Source of the DNA: UJ101 sp965262705
Lineage (GTDB): Bacteria; Bacteroidota; Bacteroidia; Flavobacteriales; UJ101
DNA length: 64,000 nucleotides
Assembly (NCBI GenBank): GCA_965262705.1
Contig: OZ253556.1
Coordinates: forward strand, 310,001 to 374,000
Reading direction: 5' to 3'
This document shows, in pieces, positions 17,688-26,582 of the stretch. A model generated the notes under the pieces. That model was not told where the DNA came from. It saw nothing but the letters and a program-made list of their open reading frames with translations, and did no database searches. How positions within the stretch are numbered: position 1 is the stretch's first letter; every line of letters starts with the position of its first letter. The translations under genes were made by a program, and so were the position numbers.

Positions 17688-17895
17688 AAAAAGCACTTTA
17701 GTGATACAACGCAACACTCGAAAAAAATTAAACACCAGAGCAACCTAATGATTATGAGTATTTTAATTTTCGGTAGCTGAGCACTTCGACAGGCTCAGTA
17801 ACCGCTTGTCGAAGTAAGGAAGCAGTTTGAAGTTAAATACTTTCGTTTTAATTCTTTTTATATATTCTGCAACTGCAAGTCAGCGCAAGCTAAAA
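17685..17895 (-). mobile_element. GAGACC miniature element, tandem truncated copy with REP-like insert
   Basis: It shares the TCTC end with the preceding copy and repeats the same modules. Between 17783 and 17815 it contains ACTTCGACAGGCTCAGTAAC followed by CGCTTGTCGAAGT, a palindromic module seen in several other copies. The right end is replaced by CTGCAAGTCAGCGCAAGC. Confidence 0.7.
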
Positions 17896-17976
17896 TGTTC
17901 ACTCCTAAAGTTCCCTCAAAAGGACACTTTTTCTCTCACTTCCCTTGGATAATTTACGATCTAATGGCAAAAATAT

Positions 17977-18014
17977 AAAAAGGAAAGGTCTCTTTGAAGA
18001 GACCTTTCCTTTTT
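17977..18014. terminator. Bidirectional hairpin terminator of the metallopeptidase SusCD locus
   Basis: A near-perfect 18-bp stem, AAAAAGGAAAGGTCTCTT against its reverse complement, with a 2-nt loop and U-runs on both sides. It lies 43 bp past the stop codon of the last gene of the second SusC/D locus, the correct place to end that minus-strand operon. Confidence 0.85.
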
Positions 18015-18056
18015 ATAAGCATAAGAGAAAAAATACACCTTCTCTATTCTCCTTTT

Positions 18057-19112
18057 TTAGGGAAGTTTTCTCATAAACCCTTCCACGGTTTGTTTATCTG
18101 TATATTGTGTAAACTTAGCTGTCCAAGAGAACTCTATTACTATGCTTTCTGAATCAGGGTCATACTTTCCTTCAAAATTTATATTTGAATTATTCCCGAC
18201 TATATCAACATTATTAAGGGATGCTGTATACTCGCTACAATTATCTATTATTACAGCAGTATGACTGAACGTAAGATTAGGATTTAACCTTCGTAACTGT
18301 TCAGCTATAAACCCAGCGGTTACATCTGAAATAGTATAAGTTCCATCTTTATTCTTGGTAATTGTTACTTGACTTTCATACCTTTTAAGAGGCGAGAAAT
18401 CACTAAAGAGCAGTTGTCCAATGCCATTACTTATGACTTCATAAGTACCTGAGAGATCGGGGGCACAAGTTTTAAAATACTGGTGCACATTTTTTTTAGC
18501 TCCACTATTATCTTTAGCTGCTATAGTTACCTTATACTCGGTAACATACTCCAAATCTTTTAACGTATAGGTTAAAGCGTTTAGGTCTCTACCTATCAGT
18601 TGATCATTAATATAAACATCGTAAATCACGTTGTCTTTCTCAGGATCGGTAGCTTGGGTCCAAGCTACTACTGCAGACGTATTTTCTTCATTTACGTTTA
18701 TAGTTACTTCAAAATCAGTGGGTGGGAGATTACAACCATTTGTTTTAAAAGAAAAAGACTGCCGATTGACATTTCCTTTTGAGTCGTGAGCCTCTACATA
18801 AGCATAATAATCAGCACATTGTGCTAATTCATTAAAGGCATAGGAAGTATCTTTAATATCTTTTGCCACTTGAGTATATTCTGCTGGAAACGCTTTTCCC
18901 TCACTAAGATAAACATCATAAAGAATTTCGTTTTCTTGTGAGTCCATAACTTGAGGCCATTGAATTTCAGCCGAGTGCTGGGAAACATTTTTTAAAGAAA
19001 TAGAAAAATCTCCTGGCTTTTGTTCTAAAGGAATGTTATTTTTATCATTATCGCAGGAAAATATTGCTGCTGCACTTAGCAATAGTATTATTTTATTTAA
19101 TATGTTATTCAT
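18057..19112 (-). CDS. Lipoprotein with two fibronectin type III-like domains
   Basis: A 351-residue lipoprotein (lipobox AIFSC, Cys20, then DNDKNN). Two related FN3-like domains (about 32-125 and 130-215) carry the repeated pattern 'EIQWPQVMDSQENEILYDVYL' and 'VVAWTQATDPEKDNVIYDVYI'. The C-terminal 130 residues (LSGTYEVISNG...) form a separate beta-rich domain of the kind seen at the end of many Bacteroidota surface lipoproteins. It is the last gene of the second SusC/D locus, just before the terminator. A substrate-binding or adhesion role is inferred from position. Confidence 0.7.
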   Translation of the reverse strand: MNNILNKIILLLSAAAIFSCDNDKNNIPLEQKPGDFSISLKNVSQHSAEIQWPQVMDSQENEILYDVYLSEGKAFPAEYTQVAKDIKDTSYAFNELAQCADYYAYVEAHDSKGNVNRQSFSFKTNGCNLPPTDFEVTINVNEENTSAVVAWTQATDPEKDNVIYDVYINDQLIGRDLNALTYTLKDLEYVTEYKVTIAAKDNSGAKKNVHQYFKTCAPDLSGTYEVISNGIGQLLFSDFSPLKRYESQVTITKNKDGTYTISDVTAGFIAEQLRRLNPNLTFSHTAVIIDNCSEYTASLNNVDIVGNNSNINFEGKYDPDSESIVIEFSWTAKFTQYTDKQTVEGFMRKLP

Positions 19113-19134
19113 AATAATAAGATTAATTTAATGA

Positions 19135-20478
19135 TTAATTCATTTGGAAGGTATAATAATATCCATAAGTTGGATCATCTGGATGTTCTCGCTCGTGTCT
19201 TGTTATACGTATAAATACGTCCATTTGCCTATTTTCAGGATTCCAATCTAGTTTTACAAGTACAATATCATTATAAACATAGGGCTGTGGAATTACTGAA
19301 ATCGTTTCCCCATTCATTTGAAAATATACCGGAAAATCTTCTTTAAACCCCAGGTCCGTAGCAAAAAAGATATTTTTTGTTCCCTCCACTAAGTAAATCT
19401 TTCCTCTTCGAGGCGTATTTTCTTGCATGTCGGTATGACGGGGATCTATATCATAATAACTTCCTGTAATATCCTTGCCCACAATAGATGGGTCATATAT
19501 CACTACTTTTTTATTTAGCCTTACATTTCCAATTGTAATAATTGCATTATACACACCCACTTGATTTTTATCTACGCCTTCCAGTTTAATTTTAGCAGGG
19601 TCTATTGTTTTGCCACTATCAGCAAATTTTACTTCAGGCAGCTGTCCTCCTTTAGGAATAATAGCCATGGGATGTTCTCCAATTATTACCTTTGAATAGG
19701 TAACCTCACTATCATCATCTTTTTTTAGCTTAATATAGTCTGAGTTCATCTCCATAATAGCAAGTTTTTCTCCTTCCTTATTTATAATCCTCATTAGAGT
19801 ATTATTATTATTATAAATACTAATGGTATCCTCAAGATTATCTGATAAATAAGTGTCGGCTATAGTCATTTTTGATACTCGATCCCATTCTTCATAACTT
19901 TTCTCTACCTTCTCTTTATCTTCAGGGGTAGCTCTTTTAAGAATCATCTGTGTTTTTTCTTGTCCTCCTTTTCCTGAATCCGTTTTGCTTTCCAATACCA
20001 CTTCTTCTGGCGTAGCACGGGTAATATAAAATTCAAATTCCATTGATGAAGATTTACCTACTTGTTGTTGAATCGTTAGTGAATAAAGATAATGCAGCGC
20101 CATAGGACTTTCAAACACTAAATCAACCGAGTTTTGAGAGGATACTCGGTAGCTGGTTGTAGTATCTTTATAAAATCCGGGCTTGGGGGCAAAAATTCCG
20201 CTACCAACACGATTATTTACCAATGGGATATCGGACAGGGTATGAACGGTCCCATCTTCATTAAACTGAAACCATAGATGAAAATATCCAAAATCTTTAT
20301 CCGGGCGATACGCAGTTACCCATCCGTTTTCAGCACTCGTCAAAACATTTTGATATTCTTTTATTCTACTCTGTAAACGCTCTCTCGGCGATTGATCAAA
20401 TAGTGTATTGTCATCCTCATTACAGGATAAAAAAGCCGTAAGTATAAAAAAACCTACAATATATTTTACTCTTTTCAT
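19135..20478 (-). CDS. DUF4302-family lipoprotein
   Basis: A 447-residue lipoprotein (Cys19, then NEDDN). The start of the mature part, 'SPRERLQSRIKEYQNVLTSAENGWVTAYRPD', is the recognisable DUF4302 beginning. The family is restricted to Bacteroidota and is usually found with SusC/SusD and the zinc metallopeptidase encoded next door. No enzymatic motif is visible. Spacing to both neighbours is about 22 bp, so it belongs to the same operon. Function unknown. Confidence 0.8.
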   Translation of the reverse strand: MKRVKYIVGFFILTAFLSCNEDDNTLFDQSPRERLQSRIKEYQNVLTSAENGWVTAYRPDKDFGYFHLWFQFNEDGTVHTLSDIPLVNNRVGSGIFAPKPGFYKDTTTSYRVSSQNSVDLVFESPMALHYLYSLTIQQQVGKSSSMEFEFYITRATPEEVVLESKTDSGKGGQEKTQMILKRATPEDKEKVEKSYEEWDRVSKMTIADTYLSDNLEDTISIYNNNNTLMRIINKEGEKLAIMEMNSDYIKLKKDDDSEVTYSKVIIGEHPMAIIPKGGQLPEVKFADSGKTIDPAKIKLEGVDKNQVGVYNAIITIGNVRLNKKVVIYDPSIVGKDITGSYYDIDPRHTDMQENTPRRGKIYLVEGTKNIFFATDLGFKEDFPVYFQMNGETISVIPQPYVYNDIVLVKLDWNPENRQMDVFIRITRHEREHPDDPTYGYYYTFQMN

Positions 20479-20499
20479 TTTTCAATAGTTTTAAAAGAT

Positions 20500-21360
20500 T
20501 TATAGTTTATCTAACTCAGCCTGTAAATTGGCTTTTATTTCCTCAAGATTTATATTATAATTCGATTGGTAGTAGTCTTTTGCAATTTGCAGTTTTTTAG
20601 CGATATAATCTTTTCCGATATTCAGTTCCTCATCTCTTCCATGCGTAATATATATAGCATTAAAATCTTTATCTGACAAAGTTAAATAAGTAGACACCAT
20701 TTCTGCAAAATCTTCCGCTGGATTTTGTGATCCATAAGCACTTACATAGCCGTCTTTTAAAACCTGCCAATCTCCTAATTGCCTCCAGTTATCGCCAGTA
20801 TAAGCAGTATTTACCGTTGTATAATCCTCCGGTACGCCTTCAGTGGTATTCTGGTTAACAATATGGGTAAACTCATGATGAATAGTATGCACCTTATCCA
20901 TAATAAATGCGCTATTACCCGGATTATAGTCATTCAAACTTGTAAGCATAATATTCACTCCTGATTCTGCAACACCGGCAAAAGCAACACCATAAGAATC
21001 ATAGGCGGCTGATCCGGCAAAGATAAATTCTGGCGGGAAAAGATTTTTTAAAAGCGCTTCTCCATTTGCTGCCTTTTTTATCGGTTCAATAAAATAGTTT
21101 AAGATAATATCCACAGTAGGAATAATTACTTCTCTTTGTGTTGGGAGCAAACGAAAGTCAAAGTTTTTTACATACAAGGGTTGCTGCCAATCCCAAACTA
21201 CTCGTGAATTATATGGATCAGTTAATTTTTGCTTGATGTAAATATCAATAGGGTCAGTGGATTCTGACTTATCTTCTGGGGTATAATGTACCACATCTTG
21301 TCTTGAGCAGGAATATATTATGACCATAAAAAGAGCTATGATAATTTTACTGTATTTCAT
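20500..21360 (-). CDS. Zinc-binding metallopeptidase lipoprotein (Mx1-type)
   Basis: A 286-residue lipoprotein (lipobox IYSC, Cys18). The zinc motif HHEFTH at 161-166 gives HExxH, and a downstream NPAEDFAEM segment may supply the third, acidic ligand. This matches the putative zinc-binding metallopeptidase family common in SusC/SusD operons of Bacteroidota. It is predicted to cut proteins or peptides at the cell surface, with SusC/SusD importing the product. Substrate unknown. It sits between SusD (56-bp gap) and DUF4302. Confidence 0.85.
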   Translation of the reverse strand: MKYSKIIIALFMVIIYSCSRQDVVHYTPEDKSESTDPIDIYIKQKLTDPYNSRVVWDWQQPLYVKNFDFRLLPTQREVIIPTVDIILNYFIEPIKKAANGEALLKNLFPPEFIFAGSAAYDSYGVAFAGVAESGVNIMLTSLNDYNPGNSAFIMDKVHTIHHEFTHIVNQNTTEGVPEDYTTVNTAYTGDNWRQLGDWQVLKDGYVSAYGSQNPAEDFAEMVSTYLTLSDKDFNAIYITHGRDEELNIGKDYIAKKLQIAKDYYQSNYNINLEEIKANLQAELDKL

Positions 21361-21416
21361 TTTATATAAATTTTATAGGTTACTATTTTTCTTTTCATTA
21401 TTATATACTATTTCAT

Positions 21417-22886
21417 CTATCTTGGATTGGGTTTTACTTTCAATGAGGTGGCGCTAATCGGAATTTGTAAGGCTCTTCGAGGATCATCTTCCGTAAGAGT
21501 GTCGATAGTGCCGTCTCTTAACAGGTGTGTAACGGGAATATGAAAACGCCGAATATCAAACCAACGAAGTCCTTCATTAATAAATTCTCTTCTTCGTTCG
21601 TCTATAATTACCTGCTTTAACGCCTCCTTTTGAGATAATCCTTCTTTTATATAACTATCCTTTAAACTAGATGCTTTTGTACTGTCCGTGTATCGGTCAT
21701 TTAAGATATAATTTAGGTCGGATTCAGCACCTGCGATATCCGGATTCTTCTTCAGCAAGCGTGCTTCTGCACGATTAAACAATACTTCTTCACCTCGAAA
21801 CCATACAATAGTACTAAGTCGATTACCAATATCTTGTATTATATTGGTATATTCAAAAAGTCTTCTCCATTTAGGATAATTAACCCATCCTCCATATCGT
21901 AATCTTATTTTATTTCTTTTATCACTGTCACCTCCAGTAAAAATTTCTTGTCCAATGTTGGTAGAAATCGAATAAGCCGGCGAGGAGTCTAAGTAATGCA
22001 TAGCAGAACCGGTATTTTCAACATAACATTTTGCCAATAGTAAGTTAGCGTTAACCGAGGGATTGGTGAAATTAATTCCATAATCATCTTTGCTAGAAGG
22101 GGTTAATACATCCTCTTGATAATTTCGTACAAACTGGCTTTCTCCCTGGCTTAATAATTGAGTAGCGTATTCTTCTGCTTTTTCATACGATCCTTTCCAC
22201 AGATAAAAGCGAGAGGCAAAAGCGAGTGCCGCTTTTTTATTAAAATGAAATTTCCCTGAATTTTTATAATATTGAGAGGAAACTAACTCTAATCCTTCTA
22301 ATAAATCCTTTTCTACTAGATCATACACCTCTTGTACGGTATTTCGCTGATAGGACACAATCAATTTTTTCTCGACTTGGGTTACGTAAGGAATTCCTAG
22401 GTCAGAAGATGAAGTATCCGTATTATAATTCTTGGCAAAAAGGTTCACCAGCATAAAGTGCGCATACGCCCGGCAGAGCAGGGCTTCGCCCATAATGGCA
22501 TTTCTATACGTTGAGTCACCTCCTTTTATACCTTTTATTTTCTCTAATACGACATTGGCTTGTGCAATGGCTTCATATGCTGTATTCCAATAGCCTGTCG
22601 GACTATCATTATAAGTAGAAGAAATATTTTCACTCCACTCATAAATTTCTCGAACCCAATTAACTTCATCTTCATCAGGAACATACGTTACATTATCGGT
22701 CATCCGCTCAGTAAAGTCATAAGAATATTTAGGATACGCATAGACTAAGGTCTCTGCTATTTTGTCTAAGGCATCTAAACGCGATCGATTATCAGGCTCT
22801 TTTTCTAAATAATCTTCAGTACAGTTGCTTAACATGAAAAGTAATCCGAAGAGAATTTGTATATACCATTTATTTTTTCTATTCAT
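21417..22886 (-). CDS. SusD/RagB-family lipoprotein (metallopeptidase locus)
   Basis: A 489-residue SusD-type lipoprotein (lipobox LSNC, Cys22, then TEDYLEKEP, a classic SusD mature start). It has TPR-like helices and the C-terminal 'EFINEGLRWFDIRRFHIPV' motif of RagB/SusD. Partner of the SusC encoded 11 bp upstream. The metallopeptidase in the operon suggests that the cargo is a peptide or a protein-bound ligand, as for RagAB. Confidence 0.93.
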   Translation of the reverse strand: MNRKNKWYIQILFGLLFMLSNCTEDYLEKEPDNRSRLDALDKIAETLVYAYPKYSYDFTERMTDNVTYVPDEDEVNWVREIYEWSENISSTYNDSPTGYWNTAYEAIAQANVVLEKIKGIKGGDSTYRNAIMGEALLCRAYAHFMLVNLFAKNYNTDTSSSDLGIPYVTQVEKKLIVSYQRNTVQEVYDLVEKDLLEGLELVSSQYYKNSGKFHFNKKAALAFASRFYLWKGSYEKAEEYATQLLSQGESQFVRNYQEDVLTPSSKDDYGINFTNPSVNANLLLAKCYVENTGSAMHYLDSSPAYSISTNIGQEIFTGGDSDKRNKIRLRYGGWVNYPKWRRLFEYTNIIQDIGNRLSTIVWFRGEEVLFNRAEARLLKKNPDIAGAESDLNYILNDRYTDSTKASSLKDSYIKEGLSQKEALKQVIIDERRREFINEGLRWFDIRRFHIPVTHLLRDGTIDTLTEDDPRRALQIPISATSLKVKPNPR

Positions 22887-22897
22887 TTTAATTTATT

Positions 22898-25800
22898 TTA
22901 AAAGTTCACATTCAGGCTAAAGGTATAAGTTCGTTGTACCGGCAATGCCACCCCGCCAGCATTAAAAAACTCAGGATCTGCGCCGTTTAATTTTTTATCC
23001 GAATACATCAGCCAAATGTTATTGGCGTTAAGTGAAAGGCTAGCGCTCTGTATCGCCACATTTTTTAACCAGGCTTTTGGAAGTTTATATGATAGACTAA
23101 TATCTTTAAGCCTTATAAAATCGCCTTTGGCTACTCGTTGCGTACTTTTATTGTAAAGCGCATAGGCGTTCTCTCCACTATGATTATAATGCCAAGCATC
23201 AGCAGAGGGAATTACGGGAACATTGGTTATATCTTCATCACCCGGCACCTGCCACCGATTCAGAAATTCTTTGGGGTAGGACTGAGAATCTGAAAAATAA
23301 GGGCCTAAGTAATTCGTCGTATATAAATCATCTAATCGAATTTTATTACCGGCTTTATAAATAATATTAACACTTAATCCCCAGTTTTTATACTTAAATC
23401 GATTGATAAGCCCTCCCTGATATCTCGGGGCTGTCGGTCCCTCGTATCGAAGCCATGAACGAATATCGCCTGAGTTTTGCAAATTAATATTCGTGACTAC
23501 ATTGCCTTTATTATCAAAAAAAGTAGGTATTCCTTTGCTGTCTAATCCGGCAAAAGGGATGGAATAAATTCCGCGCTGCGGACCTCCAAGTAATCCAATT
23601 CCGGCGCTTCGTGTAGCACGTGCGATATTGTAATGAGATTCTAAACGTGTAATTTTATCGGTGTAATAATTGAAAGTAAATTGTGTATTCCATTTGAAAT
23701 TATTTATATCAATATTTTTTGTTTTTAAGGTAACTTCTACCCCTTGCGCTTTTAAATCTCCTATGTTTCCGTACTTGATAGAGATTCCTCCTATGCCCGA
23801 AGTTTGAATATAATCAATTAAGTCTTTTGACTTTCTTTTATAGTAATTTACTTCGGTATAGATTTGATTATTCCACAAGCCCAATTCAAATCCGATATTC
23901 CATTCATACAGTTTTTCCCAGGTTAAGTCTTGGTTTTCCAAATCGTCTATTTCAATGCCGGGTTCGCTTTCTTCTACGCGACTTCGTAACTTTGATAGTA
24001 GTTTTAACTGTGCACTGGCCGTAGGACCCAAGCTACCCGTTAGTCCATAAGTGGTTTTAAACTTCAGATAATTAATGACTTTAGAATCTCTCAAAAAATT
24101 TTCTTCGGAGGCATTCCATCCTGCTGAAACATTATAGGAAGGAAGCCAGCGTGCGGTAGAAGTGCTCCCGAGTTGGTTAGAACCATCATAACGAAAAGAA
24201 CCATTAATAAGATATTTTTTCTTATAGGAATAGGCAGCTCTAAAGAAATTACCGATATAGCGATCATATTCTAAATTATAAGAAAAATAGGTTTCATTAT
24301 TATCATTTAAGTAATCAATAAATTGGTCATTAGAATATACTAATCTGCCTCTATCATAAGAAATTCCGTATCCATCCATCGTCCTGATTTTTCTATCGGT
24401 GGTTTTAATTTCATTTCCTGTTAGTATATTAAACCGATGTTCTCCCAATTTAGGCGACCATTCTAAAATACTTCTTAGATAATAATTAATCAGCCGATTT
24501 CCTTCTGTATTATAGAACCCTCCTGATGGAAGAATACTTTTATTTGTAGAAAGCGGTTTATCCGGATCTTTCCAAAGAAAAGGATTACTTTCTGTAATTT
24601 GAGATGTGCTACTCGCTCTATAGGCTTCGGCGGCATTAGAAGTTTCATGTTGTTTGTGTTCAGATTCGGTATTGGCATAGCGCCCTTGCAGTAGAAAAGT
24701 GGTCTTTAAATCCTCTTTTATTTTGTATTCTAAGTTCAATTGTGTCGTAATGTCTATTACATCCAGATCTACATAATTATGCTTTAATTCGTATAATTCA
24801 TTAAAAGGAGCAAAATTGCTTCTTACATAATTTAAACTGCCATCGGCGTTATAAGGAGCTATTAATCGGCTGGTATTTAAGGCATAAGAAAAAGGATTAA
24901 TATCAAATTCCCGGGTAAACTGCCCTACAATTGCATCAAAATCCCGTGTGCGCGTGCCGGGCAGCCTTTGCTGTCTAAAATTCCCTTGCAATTTAGCCCC
25001 TATCTTTACTTTATTGCTTAAACTAAAGTCTCCTTTGAAAAGGGCAGTATAGTTATCTACGCTATTGCTTTCGGTAGCTCCAGAGTCTCCATAGTACCCT
25101 ACTGAGGCATAATATTTTGAATTTTTATCTCCTCCGCTTAGGCTTAAAGAATGCTGGGTAGTAATATTATTTCTAAATAATACCTCAAACCAATCGGTAT
25201 TTTGATAGGCATAATATTTAAGATAATCTTCATTCCAGCCATTTCCATGATTGGGATTGGCCCCCCAAGACAAATGTCCTTGATTAATTAAATAATACAT
25301 TTGCCCAATTTGACCAAAGCTATTCACATTGGCGAGATTGGAAATACTCAAATAGCCTTTATCATATAGTTCTCGATAGATATCTAATTCTGAACCGGCA
25401 TCTAATAAGTTATAATCAGAAGCATCGGGTCGTTGTCTTATAGTTGTATTGACTGAATAACTTACCCTTGGCTTCCCTGAGTAACCTTCTTTAGTAGTGA
25501 TGACGATTACGCCATTTAGTGCCTGTGCACCGTAAATAGCCGTCGCGGATACATCCTTTAAAATCTGAATATCTTTAATGTCGTTCTGATTTAACCCTGC
25601 AATTCCTGAAGTCAAAACAGAAGCCAGATTTCCAGAAGTTAAATCATCTGAACTTATATTGATTAAATCTTCTTGTACCACGCCGTCAATTACAAACAAA
25701 GGTTTGTTCGTTCCATTAATGGAGGAGGCGCCTCGAATGTTAATAACAGGCGCGGCTCCAAAAGTCCCCGAAACATTTTGCACCTCTACCCCGGCGACTT

Positions 25801-26233
25801 GTCCTTGTAAGGCGCGTGTAATATCGGGTACGCCGGCGATTTGAACATCTGAACCTTTTAACCGGGTGGCGGCACCGGTAAAGAGTTTTTGATCTATTTT
25901 TTGGAACCCCGTAACCACGACTTTGCTTATTTTTTCTGTGGTGGATTTTAGAATTACATTGATTTTATCATTTTTTATAGGTGCCTCCTTTGTCCTATAC
26001 CCCATATATTCAAAAAGTAAGGTCTTTTCTTCTGACTTCACTTCAATATGGTAAGTTCCGTCTTTTTCAGTAAACGCCTCTGAACCCCCTTCTTTGGTAG
26101 TAATATAAACATCTGGAAGTTCTTTTCCCCCTTCATCGGTTACTTTGCCAGTAATTATCTTCTGAGCGCTAATGTTTAGGGCATTAAATAATAAGAAAGC
26201 AAACAACAGAAATTTTTGTAGATTAACGTTCAT
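22898..26233 (-). CDS. SusC/RagA-family TonB-dependent transporter (metallopeptidase locus)
   Basis: 1111 residues: signal peptide ending NISAQ, carboxypeptidase-like domain (KIITGKVTDEGGKELPDV), plug with 'LFVIDGVVQEDL' and 'IQILKDVSATAIYGAQALNGVIVITTK', then barrel ending VNF. It forms the channel under the SusD lid. First gene of the operon, with a well-placed promoter 29 bp upstream. Confidence 0.94.
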   Translation of the reverse strand: MNVNLQKFLLFAFLLFNALNISAQKIITGKVTDEGGKELPDVYITTKEGGSEAFTEKDGTYHIEVKSEEKTLLFEYMGYRTKEAPIKNDKINVILKSTTEKISKVVVTGFQKIDQKLFTGAATRLKGSDVQIAGVPDITRALQGQVAGVEVQNVSGTFGAAPVINIRGASSINGTNKPLFVIDGVVQEDLINISSDDLTSGNLASVLTSGIAGLNQNDIKDIQILKDVSATAIYGAQALNGVIVITTKEGYSGKPRVSYSVNTTIRQRPDASDYNLLDAGSELDIYRELYDKGYLSISNLANVNSFGQIGQMYYLINQGHLSWGANPNHGNGWNEDYLKYYAYQNTDWFEVLFRNNITTQHSLSLSGGDKNSKYYASVGYYGDSGATESNSVDNYTALFKGDFSLSNKVKIGAKLQGNFRQQRLPGTRTRDFDAIVGQFTREFDINPFSYALNTSRLIAPYNADGSLNYVRSNFAPFNELYELKHNYVDLDVIDITTQLNLEYKIKEDLKTTFLLQGRYANTESEHKQHETSNAAEAYRASSTSQITESNPFLWKDPDKPLSTNKSILPSGGFYNTEGNRLINYYLRSILEWSPKLGEHRFNILTGNEIKTTDRKIRTMDGYGISYDRGRLVYSNDQFIDYLNDNNETYFSYNLEYDRYIGNFFRAAYSYKKKYLINGSFRYDGSNQLGSTSTARWLPSYNVSAGWNASEENFLRDSKVINYLKFKTTYGLTGSLGPTASAQLKLLSKLRSRVEESEPGIEIDDLENQDLTWEKLYEWNIGFELGLWNNQIYTEVNYYKRKSKDLIDYIQTSGIGGISIKYGNIGDLKAQGVEVTLKTKNIDINNFKWNTQFTFNYYTDKITRLESHYNIARATRSAGIGLLGGPQRGIYSIPFAGLDSKGIPTFFDNKGNVVTNINLQNSGDIRSWLRYEGPTAPRYQGGLINRFKYKNWGLSVNIIYKAGNKIRLDDLYTTNYLGPYFSDSQSYPKEFLNRWQVPGDEDITNVPVIPSADAWHYNHSGENAYALYNKSTQRVAKGDFIRLKDISLSYKLPKAWLKNVAIQSASLSLNANNIWLMYSDKKLNGADPEFFNAGGVALPVQRTYTFSLNVNF

Positions 26234-26261
26234 AAAATATATAATATTTGTTAATTTTTCA

Positions 26262-26293
26262 CAAATATATAAAAATTAACATTAATTAACAAA
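26262..26293 (-). promoter_or_regulatory. Promoter of the metallopeptidase SusCD operon
   Basis: On the minus strand TTTG (26293-26290) and TATATTTG (26269-26262) are separated by exactly 20 bp, a perfect match to the Bacteroidota TTTG-N19-21-TAnnTTTG pattern. The -7 box ends 28 bp before the start codon. Confidence 0.75.
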
Positions 26294-26369
26294 AATTTAA
26301 CAAATTGTTAACGTTATTTGCAAAAAAATTACTTCTGATATTTTAAAAAAGGAGAATCTAAAACATAAC

Positions 26370-26391
26370 TTATGTCAATAAATTGACATAA
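26370..26391. promoter_or_regulatory. 22-bp palindrome, candidate operator
   Basis: Two 10-bp arms, TTATGTCAAT and ATTGACATAA, flank AA. The palindrome lies about 77 bp upstream of the -33 element of the SusC/D operon, in otherwise plain AT-rich DNA. It has no U-run after it, so it is a better candidate for a binding site of a dimeric regulator than for a terminator. Confidence 0.5.
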
Positions 26392-26450
26392 AAAATAATT
26401 AAATTAGTTGTTTAATAGGTCTATTCTTTTATTAATATAGTATGTAATAT

Positions 26451-26476
26451 GGCTGAAAAACATTTTTATTCAGCTA
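26451..26476 (-). terminator. Possible terminator hairpin after the S41 peptidase gene
   Basis: The arms GCTGAA and TTCAGC are separated by AAACATTTTTA. It lies about 105 bp past the stop of the S41 gene. The stem is short, so this is a weak call. Confidence 0.3.
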
Positions 26477-26582
26477 AACTTAACTGTATTTACTTTAAGT
26501 GGTAGAGGTGGGGCAAAATTTTCTATTTATTTGCTGTGTTGCTATAAGCTAAAGTTTTCATACTCTCATATTATTAAAATGG

